Assembly (NCBI GenBank): GCA_027483785.1
Contig: JAIXTU010000049.1
Coordinates: 1 to 8,655, forward strand
Source: Flavobacterium sp.
GTDB lineage: Bacteria > Bacteroidota > Bacteroidia > Flavobacteriales > Flavobacteriaceae
Reading direction: 5' to 3'
Length of the DNA stretch: 8,655 bases
Shown: positions 1-7,288 of the stretch, one piece after another
Layout: every line of letters begins with the position of its first letter
Position numbering within the stretch: the stretch's first letter is position 1
Made by a program: the position numbers and the translations under genes
The notes under the pieces: generated by a model
The model's input: only the letters and a program-made list of their open reading frames with translations
The model's database searches: none
What the model was told of the DNA's origin: nothing

Positions 1-196
1 AAATAAAATTCGTAATTGACTGTTTATTAGGACTTCTAATATTTCAAGTAGAAACAAGCGTACTTCTTTAAATTTTTATCAAAAACGCGATTTTTAGACT
101 CTTAAAATGTTAAAATATTGAGAAAACTACGATAAATTTTAGCCAAACAAGTCTTTTGATTACATAAAATAAATTTTCAAGTGAATTAATTTGTTG
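1..196. other. AT-rich non-coding leader upstream of the OmpA-family gene
   Basis: No open reading frame with coding character is visible on either strand. The stretch is very AT-rich. It holds only weak structure: a short A/T-flanked CGCG near-palindrome at 81-95, and TTAAAAT twice in tandem at 102-108 and 110-116. Both are within what AT-rich DNA gives by chance. It probably contains the 3' flank of an upstream gene plus the distal promoter region of the OmpA-family gene. Confidence 0.6.
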
Positions 197-204
197 TATG
201 TTTG
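197..204 (+). promoter_or_regulatory. Bacteroidota-type -7 promoter box for the OmpA-family gene
   Basis: TATGTTTG matches the Bacteroidota sigma-ABfr -7 consensus TAnnTTTG exactly. It lies 27 nt upstream of the ATG at 232, which would leave a leader of about 20 nt. No clear TTG is present at the -33 position; only TTTTC at 174-178 is nearby. The call therefore rests on the -7 box and its placement. Confidence 0.6.
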
Positions 205-231
205 TGGAGAAATTTAAAACTTAAACTTTTT

Positions 232-1530
232 ATGAAAAAAAATCTACTAACCATAGCGCTTATTGCAGCAGTTTCTTCGGGATTTGCGCAAGAAGGTAAG
301 GAAGATAAAGCTGAGGGGAGCAGTTTTAATCGTTGGTCTATTGAATTTGCGGGAGGCGTAAATAAACCTTCAAACCCTTTTATGCCAGGAGCTTATGCAG
401 CTACTCCAAGCCCTTGGAATGCTGATTTGGGGGTACGATATATGTTATCAAGCAATTTTGGTTTAAAATGGGACATAGGTTATTACACCTTTTCAAACAA
501 CGACGCAAGTTTAATTGAGTTCGATACACATTACTATAGAACATCCGTTCAAGGTGTAGCCAATGTTGGAAAAATATTTGGTTTCCCTGAATTTACTAAA
601 AGAATTGGAATTTTAGCACACCTAGGTGGTGGTTATTCTCAAATGAAGTCAGACGATCAATCATACACAGATCGTATGGGTCACTTCATAGTAGGTCTTA
701 CCGCACAGCTTAAATTATCTAACCGAATTGCATTAACAGGAGATTTTACAAGCTTAACAGGTGTTGGGCAAAACAGAACCTTTGATGGCACAGGTAGCGC
801 AGAAGCACAAGACAATAAATTCCGCGGTTTCGGAGGTGGTATTTTCTCTGGATCAATCGGTCTTACTTTCTATTTAGGCAGCAATGATACACATGCAGAT
901 TGGTATTATGAAGGCGATAAGACAAAAGACGAAGTTGCTGAATTGCAAAAAAGAATTGGCGACCTAGAAACTATGCTAAGCGATGCTGATAAAGATGGTG
1001 TGCCGGATTATTTAGACGCAGAACCAAACTCAACAACAGGAGTTGCTGTAGACACTAAAGGACGTGCTATTGATAAAAACGGTAACGGAGTTCCTGACGA
1101 ATTGGAAAGCTACATGTCTAAAACATACGGTGATAACGTGAAAAGTAGCGCAATCACTAACAACAGCATGACAAACAACGAGATGATTCGTTCTTTACTC
1201 AACGGTGGTTATATGTGCGTGTACTTCGCATACAACAAGTCGGTTCCAACTAACGAATCTACTGAAGGTATTGATTTTGTATTAACTTACTTAAGAAATA
1301 ATCCTACAGCACAAATCGAAATCACTGGTCATGCAGATGAAATTGGAAACACAGAATACAACAACAAACTTTCTGCAGCTCGTGCTAACGCAGTTAAAGA
1401 TGTTCTTGTAAAAGCTAAAATTGATCCAGCTAGATTGACTATTGTTCCAGCTGGTGAAGATAAGTCGGTAGACAAATCTTCTGAAGGAGCTCGTAAACTA
1501 GTTCGTAGAGTTACTTTCCGCGTGAAATAA
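232..1530 (+). CDS. OmpA-family outer-membrane protein with TSP3-type calcium repeats
   Basis: This is a 432-residue protein that should sit in the outer membrane and hold it to peptidoglycan. The ATG at 232 is preferred over an in-frame TTG at 202 because it begins a classic signal peptide (MKKN, then a hydrophobic core), with likely cleavage after Ala19. Residues about 30-225 alternate aromatic and Gly-rich strands, as expected of an 8-stranded beta-barrel. A short charged heptad-like linker (about 231-250) follows. Two acidic DxDxDGxxD-like loops at 251-262 and 281-292 are of the thrombospondin type 3 class. The C-terminal OmpA domain (about 340-432) contains TGHAD and LSAARA. Asp369 and Arg384 are 15 residues apart, the spacing of the diaminopimelate-binding pair in known OmpA domains. 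The gene is monocistronic, with its own promoter box and terminator. The family is clear; the exact role (porin or structural) is not. Confidence 0.93.
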   Translation: MKKNLLTIALIAAVSSGFAQEGKEDKAEGSSFNRWSIEFAGGVNKPSNPFMPGAYAATPSPWNADLGVRYMLSSNFGLKWDIGYYTFSNNDASLIEFDTHYYRTSVQGVANVGKIFGFPEFTKRIGILAHLGGGYSQMKSDDQSYTDRMGHFIVGLTAQLKLSNRIALTGDFTSLTGVGQNRTFDGTGSAEAQDNKFRGFGGGIFSGSIGLTFYLGSNDTHADWYYEGDKTKDEVAELQKRIGDLETMLSDADKDGVPDYLDAEPNSTTGVAVDTKGRAIDKNGNGVPDELESYMSKTYGDNVKSSAITNNSMTNNEMIRSLLNGGYMCVYFAYNKSVPTNESTEGIDFVLTYLRNNPTAQIEITGHADEIGNTEYNNKLSAARANAVKDVLVKAKIDPARLTIVPAGEDKSVDKSSEGARKLVRRVTFRVK

Positions 1531-1550
1531 TTCTAAAATACAAATATTCA

Positions 1551-1585
1551 AAAAGCCGGATTGTTCAAAACAGTCCGGCTTTTTT
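1551..1585 (+). terminator. Intrinsic terminator after the OmpA-family gene
   Basis: AAAAGCCGGA at 1551-1560 pairs perfectly with TCCGGCTTTT at 1574-1583. The stem continues inward by five more pairs (one G-U) to a three-base loop, and a run of T follows at 1580-1585. It lies 20 nt after the stop codon. An A run on the 5' side means it could also work in the other direction. Confidence 0.92.
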
Positions 1586-1608
1586 ATTTCAAATTTTGAG
1601 AAAATACT

Positions 1609-1664
1609 AGTAATTGTATAGTCATGATTTTTTGAAGCATTTTAAATGCTAATCACAGTAATTG
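1609..1664. repeat. Palindrome flanked by short direct repeats upstream of metG
   Basis: AGCATTT (1636-1642), a single T, then AAATGCT (1644-1650) is a perfect 7+1+7 inverted repeat. TGATT (1625-1629) and AATCA (1651-1655) can extend it across a six-base bulge. The 8-mer AGTAATTG occurs on both sides, at 1609-1616 and 1657-1664. It lies about 75-130 nt upstream of the metG promoter box. It could be an operator, but AT-rich palindromes also arise by chance. Confidence 0.35.
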
Positions 1665-1737
1665 AAAAAAGCTCCCCAAAATCAATCTAACAGGTAAAGA
1701 TTTTTCCTCAGACTCACGTTAAATACTGCTATTAGCT

Positions 1738-1745
1738 TATTTTTG
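1738..1745 (+). promoter_or_regulatory. Bacteroidota-type -7 promoter box for the metG operon
   Basis: TATTTTTG fits TAnnTTTG exactly and lies 18 nt before the metG ATG, implying a leader of only about 10-15 nt. The terminator upstream isolates it from the OmpA-family gene, so a promoter is required here. No convincing -33 TTG was found at the usual distance. Confidence 0.6.
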
Positions 1746-1763
1746 CATTCCAATTTACATCCC

Positions 1764-3809
1764 ATGCAACATCCAGCCAGATATACCATTACAGCGGCAC
1801 TTCCCTATACTAACGGTCCCATTCATATTGGCCATTTAGCAGGTGTTTACGTTCCCGCAGATATTTATGCTCGCTTCCTTCGCTTACAGAATAAAGACGT
1901 CGTTTATATCTGCGGAAGCGACGAACACGGTGTTGCCATCTCCATGAAAGCACGTAAAGAAGGCATCACACCGCAGCAAGTAATCGATAAATATCATCAC
2001 ATTATCAAGAAATCTTTCGAAGATTTTGGTATTTCATTCGATCATTATTCACGAACATCGGCAAATATTCACCACCAAACAGCATCCGACTTTTTTAAGA
2101 AATTGTACGAGGCAGGAAAGTTTGAAGAAGAAACAACCGAACAGTTGTTCGATCCTGAAGCAAATCAGTTTTTAGCAGATCGTTTCGTGATCGGAACCTG
2201 TCCGAAATGCGGAAATGAAGAAGCGTATGGCGACCAATGCGAAAAATGTGGTTCTACACTAAGTCCGACCGATTTAATAAACCCAAAATCGACGATCAGC
2301 GGCGCAACGCCTGTGCTCAAGCAAACGAAACACTGGTTTTTGCCTTTGAACGAATACAGCGATTTTCTAAAGGAATGGATCTTAAAAGGACACGCCAAAG
2401 ATTGGAAAACCAACGTACTCGGGCAAGTAAAATCGTGGATTGACGACGGATTAAAACCACGAGCCGTTACACGAGATCTTGATTGGGGAATAGACGTTCC
2501 GGTAGCGGGAGCTGTCGGCAAAAAACTTTACGTTTGGTTTGATGCACCTATCGGTTACATTTCGGCAACCAAAGAATGGGCGCAACTAAATGGTAAAAAT
2601 TGGGAACCGTATTGGAAAGATCAAGATACGAAGTTGGTTCATTTCATCGGAAAAGACAACATCGTTTTCCACTGCATTATTTTTCCCGCCATGCTCAAGG
2701 CAGAAGGAAGCTATATTTTACCCGATAATGTGCCTGCGAACGAGTTTTTAAATTTGGAAGGTCAGAAGCTATCTACCTCGAAAAACTGGGCCGTGTGGTT
2801 ACATGAATATTTGGAAGATTTTCCAGGAAAGCAAGATTCCCTGCGATACGCACTTACCGCTGCAGCTCCAGAAACAAAAGATAACGACTTTACGTGGAAG
2901 GATTTTCAAGCGCGAAATAACAACGAACTGGCTGCTATTTTTGGCAATTTCATAAATCGCGTAGTGGTATTAACCCATAAATACTACAACGGGCTGGTTC
3001 CAACGCCAAACGCATTCACAACCGCAGATCTCGCGGTCTTGGAGGAACTGAAAGCATATCCGGATGTAATTGCCAGCACAATTGAACGCTACCGATTTCG
3101 CGAAGCCTCGCAAGAAATGATGAATGTAGCGCGATTAGGAAACAAGTATCTCGCCGACCAAGAACCGTGGAAGGCCGTAAAAACAGATCCAGAGCGCGTA
3201 AAAACGCAGTTATTTGTGGCACTACAAGTGGCCAGTGCGCTTGCCGTTCTAGCTGAGCCGTTCTTGCCACATGCTGCACAAAAATTAAATGACATGCTGC
3301 AACTCGGTCAGAAAGATTGGAATTTCTTGAAGAGCGATGTGCTTTTAGAACCCGGTCACCAAATCAATGCGGCGGCAATTTTGTTTGAGCAAATAGACGA
3401 CGAACAAATAGAAAAACAAATCGAAAAATTGGCTGCGAGCAAAGTTTCTGGCGCCGGTGCTGCAGAAGTAGCCGAACTAAAACCCGAAACTACTTTCGAA
3501 AAATTCTCAGAAATGGACCTCCGAATAGGGACAATCTTAGCCGCTGAGAAAATGCCAAAAGCAAAAAAACTGTTAGTCTTACAAGTGGATACAGGTTTAG
3601 ATGTAAGAACAATCGTGTCTGGAATTGCAGAGCATTTCGAACCTGATACTATAGTAGGTAAACAAGTAATGGTATTAGCGAACTTAGCTCCACGAGCCAT
3701 TCGCGGCGTAGAAAGCCAAGGAATGCTCTTACTTACCTCCGACGGAGAAGGAAAATTACATTTTATGGTTCCTGAAAACGCTGTCCACAACGGAAGTACT
3801 ATTTCTTAA
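1764..3809 (+). CDS. metG: Methionine--tRNA ligase (MetRS), with C-terminal tRNA-binding domain
   Basis: This cytoplasmic class I enzyme charges tRNA-Met and initiator tRNA with methionine using ATP. The ATG at 1764 (681 residues) is chosen over an in-frame TTG at 1743 because the TTG falls inside the promoter box. HIGH is at residues 21-24. The zinc knuckles Cys146/Cys149 and Cys159/Cys162 match the spacing of the E. coli enzyme. The KMSKS loop reads KLSTS at 335-339. The helical anticodon-binding domain begins near NFINR (395-399). A Trbp111/EMAP-like OB-fold tRNA-binding domain fills residues about 578-681 (for example MDLRIGTI and the APRAIRGVESQGM region). The length is normal for the long MetRS form. 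The next gene starts 2 nt after the stop, so metG heads a four-gene operon. KLSTS is, as far as I recall, usual in Bacteroidota MetRS and not a defect. Confidence 0.98.
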   Translation: MQHPARYTITAALPYTNGPIHIGHLAGVYVPADIYARFLRLQNKDVVYICGSDEHGVAISMKARKEGITPQQVIDKYHHIIKKSFEDFGISFDHYSRTSANIHHQTASDFFKKLYEAGKFEEETTEQLFDPEANQFLADRFVIGTCPKCGNEEAYGDQCEKCGSTLSPTDLINPKSTISGATPVLKQTKHWFLPLNEYSDFLKEWILKGHAKDWKTNVLGQVKSWIDDGLKPRAVTRDLDWGIDVPVAGAVGKKLYVWFDAPIGYISATKEWAQLNGKNWEPYWKDQDTKLVHFIGKDNIVFHCIIFPAMLKAEGSYILPDNVPANEFLNLEGQKLSTSKNWAVWLHEYLEDFPGKQDSLRYALTAAAPETKDNDFTWKDFQARNNNELAAIFGNFINRVVVLTHKYYNGLVPTPNAFTTADLAVLEELKAYPDVIASTIERYRFREASQEMMNVARLGNKYLADQEPWKAVKTDPERVKTQLFVALQVASALAVLAEPFLPHAAQKLNDMLQLGQKDWNFLKSDVLLEPGHQINAAAILFEQIDDEQIEKQIEKLAASKVSGAGAAEVAELKPETTFEKFSEMDLRIGTILAAEKMPKAKKLLVLQVDTGLDVRTIVSGIAEHFEPDTIVGKQVMVLANLAPRAIRGVESQGMLLLTSDGEGKLHFMVPENAVHNGSTIS

Positions 3810-3811
3810 AT

Positions 3812-4525
3812 ATGAAAATCCCAAGCAACATTAAGGTCATAGCTTTTGATGCCGACGACACCCTGTGGGTCAATGAGCCGTATTTTCAAGAAGTGGAAAC
3901 ACATTTCTGCGAACTTATGGCGCCGTATTTATCGCGTCATCAGCTTTCAGCCGAACTTTTCAAAACAGAAATCGACAATTTAAAGTACTACGGATACGGT
4001 ATAAAAGGCTATATCTTGTCGATGATCGAAGCCGCTTTGTTGATTTCCAACAATACGATCAGCAATGAAGTCACCGCGCGGATCCTTGCTCTCGGCAAAG
4101 AATTAATCGAGAAACCTATCGAAATACTCGATGGAGTGCCCGATGTTTTAAAGGCATTTTCGGGCAGATACAAACTCGTTGTCGCAACTAAAGGCGATTT
4201 ATTAGACCAGCATCGGAAATTACATAAGAGCGGTCTTGGATATTATTTCCACCATATTGAAGTCATGTCTGACAAGCAAGCAAGTGATTACAGAAAACTA
4301 TTAAATCGTCTCGAAATTAGTGCAGATGATTTTCTGATGATCGGAAATTCGTTAAAATCAGATGTACTTCCCGTACTCGAAGTTGGCGGATATGCCGTAC
4401 ATATTCCGTTTCATACTACTTGGGCGCACGAGAAAATCGACCATCAAGTGGTTCACGAACGTTTTACTACCTGCGAGAATATCCATGAAGTAACCGCCTT
4501 ATTCAGCGATGAAACAACAAATTGA
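3812..4525 (+). CDS. HAD-superfamily hydrolase, COG1011-like
   Basis: This 237-residue cytoplasmic protein is probably a small-molecule phosphatase of unknown substrate. Motif I is DADDT, with nucleophile Asp13 and acid/base Asp15. A helical C1-type cap fits residues about 18-100. Motif II is Thr126 in VVATKGD. Lys155 is the likely motif III lysine. Motif IV is GNSLKSD (178-184), with Asn where many HADs have Asp; the second acidic residue, Asp184, is kept. The GN form is familiar in this subgroup, so activity is likely. The gene starts 2 nt after metG and its last 17 nt overlap the next gene, so translation of the three is probably coupled. No RBS is visible, as is normal in this phylum. A housekeeping or metabolite-repair phosphatase is a guess from family and context. 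Confidence 0.9.
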   Translation: MKIPSNIKVIAFDADDTLWVNEPYFQEVETHFCELMAPYLSRHQLSAELFKTEIDNLKYYGYGIKGYILSMIEAALLISNNTISNEVTARILALGKELIEKPIEILDGVPDVLKAFSGRYKLVVATKGDLLDQHRKLHKSGLGYYFHHIEVMSDKQASDYRKLLNRLEISADDFLMIGNSLKSDVLPVLEVGGYAVHIPFHTTWAHEKIDHQVVHERFTTCENIHEVTALFSDETTN

Positions 4526-5138
4526 TCTCGAAAATTGGAATCGTAAAGCGCATTTTCACTTTTTTAAAACTTTTGAGGAACCATTTTTTGGTGTCACTGC
4601 TGTAGTCGACATTCAGAATGCTCTTTGTTTAGCGAAAGAACAAAAACAGAGTTTGTTTTGTACCTATTTGCATTGCTGTTTGAAAGCGGTTTCTGAAGTT
4701 CCGGCATTTAACCTGCGCATCGAGGATTCCGAAGTATATCGATATCCCTTTAGCCACGCATCGGCAACTATTTTGCGACCCGACGGCACGTTTGGATTTA
4801 GTTATATCCCATTTAATTTCGATTTTTTAACATTTATAGCCGCTGCGAAGCAGGAGATTGTTCGTGTGCAAAAAACTTCAGGATTGTTTACACACACGTT
4901 TGACGAAGCAAATTTGATACATATTTCAACGTTTCCAAACTTGCACTTTACGGCGCTGTCGCATGCCCGAAAATTTAGCATTTCGGATAGTTGTCCGAAG
5001 ATTACGTTTGGTAAATTTGAGAAGACAGACAATAAAATTGCGATGCCCGTTGCTGTTCACGTTCATCACGCACTGGCCGACGGCCGTGATGTTGAACAAT
5101 TTTTTGTTGCATTTCAGAAAAATCTAAATGAACTATGA
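4509..5138 (+). CDS. Chloramphenicol acetyltransferase-fold acyltransferase (substrate unknown)
   Basis: This 209-residue protein belongs to the trimeric CAT family, whose members move an acetyl group from acetyl-CoA to a hydroxyl. The N-terminal NWNRKAHFHFF (9-19) matches the family start. The catalytic segment HHALADG (186-192) supplies His187 and the structural Asp191. Ser140 in HISTFP aligns with the oxyanion-stabilising Ser148 of CAT-III, and the 47-residue Ser-to-His spacing is identical. The chemistry therefore looks intact. Residues 19-27, which line the chloramphenicol pocket in true CATs, differ (CAT-III Leu29 and Cys31 align with Glu23 and Pro25), so resistance should not be assumed. 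The ATG lies inside the HAD gene (17-nt overlap) and the TGA overlaps the next ATG as ATGA. Housekeeping-operon placement argues for a native metabolic or modifying role, not a mobile resistance gene. Confidence 0.88.
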   Translation: MKQQIDLENWNRKAHFHFFKTFEEPFFGVTAVVDIQNALCLAKEQKQSLFCTYLHCCLKAVSEVPAFNLRIEDSEVYRYPFSHASATILRPDGTFGFSYIPFNFDFLTFIAAAKQEIVRVQKTSGLFTHTFDEANLIHISTFPNLHFTALSHARKFSISDSCPKITFGKFEKTDNKIAMPVAVHVHHALADGRDVEQFFVAFQKNLNEL

Positions 5139-6487
5139 ATTTTTTTCTACGATTATTCCTCCCACTGGCTGTTACTTCTGCTTCAGCGCAACAAATAGAC
5201 GCTATAAAAATAAAAAAAAAAAAACGCACTGATAACGCAAAAATAGCCTTGTTTTCAGACGGCGATGAGCGAAATATGTACGTTTTGGCCTACAAACCAG
5301 GAAGCCTAAAAGTTTTGCGATACAATGCCGCTTTGTTTTTGCGGGATTCGGTAACGTATAACGTGAATGAAAGTTTACAGAAAGACATTCAGATGACATT
5401 TAAATCCGATAGTGTCTTTATTCATTTTGTCGACGAATCGCAAAACCGCTTAATAACTTTAAGAACAAATCCGAGTTTTGATTCGTATGCCATGAATTCA
5501 CAGGCGATTTTTGCAACCGATGAAGTGTGTACTGCGCAATTTCAAGACGGAAATCAGCGTCATTTTCTAACAGTAAACAAAAATACCAAGTCCTGTTTTG
5601 CCTACAGTTTGCAAGGTACAATGCTTGTAAAAAATCTCGTTGACACCAAGCTGTTTGATAATTTTAACGGTTCTGAACTTTTTGCAGACTTTTTGAGAAA
5701 GCAAGAATTTACCGAAATCAACGATAATTACACACCGGTTTTAGAAACCTTGAGTGCCGATAAGTGTTTCTTTAAAAACGGGAAAGCAGTTTTTCTACGT
5801 GCAAGAAAAGGCAGTACCACGCTACAGGAAATTGATTTTAGATCGAATAGTTCGAAAAGCAGTGTCTTTAACTCCAACGTCCATAATCCAGATAATTATA
5901 AGTCGTTTTTAGGGAATAAGGAGCTTTTTGAAATTTCAACAAACAAAGACAGTTTAGTTGTAATTGTAACCGATCTTCAATCGAAAAAGATTGTGAAACG
6001 CTGGCAAGTTGGTGCAAAAACAGAGGCAAAAACGTCCGACTTTCAATTCTACGAACAGCGAAACGGCGGAGTGCCACGACCTGAACTGCAAACGAAGCGC
6101 TTTTTAAGACGATTTTCACAACCTATAATGGGGTTGAGTGTATATGAATCGAAAAACGGAAAGTTAATTACAATAGGCGCCCTAGACAGTGCTGTTTCCG
6201 CTGGTGGCTTTCTTCTGTCTGCCGTTGCTGCTGTAGCCGATTACGATCCAGACGACGACCTCTACGAAAACAGTATACTTTTTTACGCCGAACTGGCAAC
6301 CGATGCTTTTCTACAACCCAAAAAGTACAGACGCTGTGTTCCGGCGATAGATGAGATTTTACAATTTAACGACGATAAAAAAGTAGAAGTTAACGCAATT
6401 ACCAAATTTAAGAACGCCTACATTCAAGCTGCATTTGTACCAGAAGATCAAACGTTGAATGTGTCTAAATTTCTAGATCGCGATTAA
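5135..6487 (+). CDS. Exported protein of unknown function with a poly-A tract near its start
   Basis: I do not recognise this 450-residue protein. A Sec signal peptide is clear: Arg6, a hydrophobic core at 7-14 and likely cleavage after ASA (Ala18). There is no lipobox cysteine, so a periplasmic or secreted location is expected. The mature part begins with a basic patch (KIKKKKR, 25-31). Much of the rest alternates short beta-like strands with turns (for example LITLRTN and SLVVIVTDL), which could be a beta-propeller, but I cannot show a repeat. An Ala/Gly-rich hydrophobic stretch (349-368) is followed by the acidic run DYDPDDD (369-375). It is the last gene of the metG operon, joined to the CAT-fold gene by ATGA. 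The lysine codons contain 13 consecutive A's. The open frame is long and complete, so it is very likely a real gene. Confidence 0.85.
   Translation: MNFFLRLFLPLAVTSASAQQIDAIKIKKKKRTDNAKIALFSDGDERNMYVLAYKPGSLKVLRYNAALFLRDSVTYNVNESLQKDIQMTFKSDSVFIHFVDESQNRLITLRTNPSFDSYAMNSQAIFATDEVCTAQFQDGNQRHFLTVNKNTKSCFAYSLQGTMLVKNLVDTKLFDNFNGSELFADFLRKQEFTEINDNYTPVLETLSADKCFFKNGKAVFLRARKGSTTLQEIDFRSNSSKSSVFNSNVHNPDNYKSFLGNKELFEISTNKDSLVVIVTDLQSKKIVKRWQVGAKTEAKTSDFQFYEQRNGGVPRPELQTKRFLRRFSQPIMGLSVYESKNGKLITIGALDSAVSAGGFLLSAVAAVADYDPDDDLYENSILFYAELATDAFLQPKKYRRCVPAIDEILQFNDDKKVEVNAITKFKNAYIQAAFVPEDQTLNVSKFLDRD
5212..5224 (+). repeat. 13-nt homopolymeric A tract in a coding region
   Basis: Thirteen A's run from the last base of Ile26 through codons Lys27-Lys30, just after the signal peptide. 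Gaining one A gives ACG CAC TGA, and losing one gives a TAG seven codons after an AAC. Either slip therefore ends the protein near residue 35. Tracts of this length are prone to polymerase slippage. Confidence 0.95.
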
Positions 6488-6505
6488 GCAAACAAGTATT
6501 CTTGC

Positions 6506-6513
6506 TAACTTTA
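6506..6513 (+). promoter_or_regulatory. Possible weak promoter for the ferritin gene
   Basis: TAACTTTA matches seven of the eight positions of TAnnTTTG and ends 15 nt before the ferritin ATG. No -33 element is evident. The 41-nt gap after the preceding gene has a short CAAG/CTTG hairpin but no T run, so read-through from the metG operon is also possible. Confidence 0.3.
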
Positions 6514-6528
6514 CTAAAAAAATTTACT

Positions 6529-7047
6529 ATGTTATTAAAATCGGTTGAACAGGCACTCAATAACCAAATCCGTATCGAGGCCGAAAGCTCACAAATTTAT
6601 TTGTCGATGGCTTGCTGGGCCGAAATTCAAGGTTTAGAAGGTGTTGCACGCTTTATGTATTCGCAGTCAGACGAGGAGCGCGTGCACATGTTAAAACTCA
6701 TCAAATTTGTAAACGAACGCGGTGGGCACGCACACATCACCGAGCTCAATGCCCCAAAAACCACCTTCAATACCTTTCAACAACTTTTTAGCGAATTGTA
6801 CAAGCACGAACTTTTCGTGTCGCAATCTATCAACGAACTGGTGCACATCACGCTTAGCGAAAAAGATTACGCAACGCATAACTTCTTACAATGGTACGTT
6901 GCCGAGCAAATTGAAGAAGAAGCACAAGCTAAAACCATACTCGATAAAATTAACTTAATCGGAGATGATAAAGGCGGCTTGTACTTGTTTGATCGCGACA
7001 TCCAACAAATTACCGTAACAAGCCAAATTCTGCCTGGTGCGAATTAA
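6529..7047 (+). CDS. ftnA: Non-haem ferritin (FtnA-type iron storage protein)
   Basis: This 172-residue four-helix-bundle protein would form a 24-subunit cytoplasmic shell that oxidises Fe(II) and stores it as a ferric mineral. The ATG at 6529 is preferred to an in-frame TTG at 6502 because it begins at the canonical ferritin N-terminus (MLLKSVEQALNNQ). Residue numbers match E. coli FtnA one for one: Glu17, Tyr24, Glu50, His53, Glu94, Gln127 and Glu130. The whole ferroxidase centre is therefore present, with Glu126 and Glu129 beside it. NFLQWYV (118-124) is a family signature. There is no haem-binding Met as in bacterioferritin. The C-terminus is several residues longer than in E. coli. It lies 41 nt downstream of the unknown exported protein and may be partly co-transcribed with it. 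Confidence 0.96.
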   Translation: MLLKSVEQALNNQIRIEAESSQIYLSMACWAEIQGLEGVARFMYSQSDEERVHMLKLIKFVNERGGHAHITELNAPKTTFNTFQQLFSELYKHELFVSQSINELVHITLSEKDYATHNFLQWYVAEQIEEEAQAKTILDKINLIGDDKGGLYLFDRDIQQITVTSQILPGAN

Positions 7048-7088
7048 TTCTTGCCTTAAATTTATTTAGAATGTATTAAAATAAGTTT

Positions 7089-7096
7089 TATTTTTG
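7089..7096 (+). promoter_or_regulatory. Bacteroidota-type -7 promoter box for the 58-aa gene
   Basis: TATTTTTG matches TAnnTTTG exactly and lies 15 nt before the ATG at 7112. No terminator separates it from the ferritin gene, so read-through is also possible. The -33 region (about 7065) has only TTTA. Confidence 0.5.
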
Positions 7097-7111
7097 CTCA
7101 AATGTTTGCAG

Positions 7112-7288
7112 ATGAGCAAGAAGGAAGCGGAAAAGAAAACCGACAAAAAGAAGAAGCAAAAAGAACTAGTCAAGAAATTAAAAATAGCCTCGAATTGCAA
7201 AGCTTCTTGTTGCGAGAAATACAAAAAGGGTAAAGACAAGCGTTGTAAACGCTGTCCGATGTTCGATTTATTGAAAAAAATAGCTTAA
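7112..7288 (+). CDS. Small Lys- and Cys-rich protein (58 aa), function unknown
   Basis: The first half is almost all Lys, Glu and Gln and would be a charged helix. The second half carries five cysteines as C29-x3-C33-C34-x10-C45-x2-C48, followed by PMFDLLKK. The paired CxxxCC and CxxC suggest a metal-binding or redox site with a basic surface. I recall similar small proteins in Flavobacteriia ending in a KRCKRCP-like motif, but cannot name a family. The ATG at 7112 is preferred to a TTG at 7094 because the TTG lies inside the promoter box. An exact -7 box sits 15 nt upstream and a terminator begins in the stop codon, which supports a real short transcription unit. There is no signal peptide, so it should be cytoplasmic. 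Possible partners are RNA, DNA or iron; ferritin next door is suggestive only. Confidence 0.8.
   Translation: MSKKEAEKKTDKKKKQKELVKKLKIASNCKASCCEKYKKGKDKRCKRCPMFDLLKKIA

Noticed and set aside
81..116. AAAAACGCGATTTTT near-palindrome and TTAAAAT tandem pair in the left flank
   Set aside because: The stem is short and mismatched, and the repeats are of low complexity in very AT-rich DNA.
202..231. TTG start giving a 10-residue N-terminal extension of the OmpA-family protein
   Set aside because: It overlaps the -7 box and would put charged residues ahead of a clear signal peptide; ATG at 232 is a better start.
2766..2780. KLSTS instead of KMSKS in MetRS as a defect
   Set aside because: The loop is in the right place, and I recall this form as typical of Bacteroidota MetRS; all other motifs are intact.
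3356..3790. 144-codon open frame on the - strand inside metG
   Set aside because: It is antisense to the conserved MetRS C-terminal domain, is Ser/Ile/Cys-rich, and has no promoter or family likeness; it is a shadow frame.
4343..4363. GN instead of GD in HAD motif IV as loss of function
   Set aside because: The second acidic residue (Asp184) is present, and the GNSxxSD form is familiar in COG1011-type HADs.
6487..6506. AGCAA/TTGCT and CAAG/CTTG hairpins as a terminator before ferritin
   Set aside because: The stems are only 4-5 bp and no T run follows.
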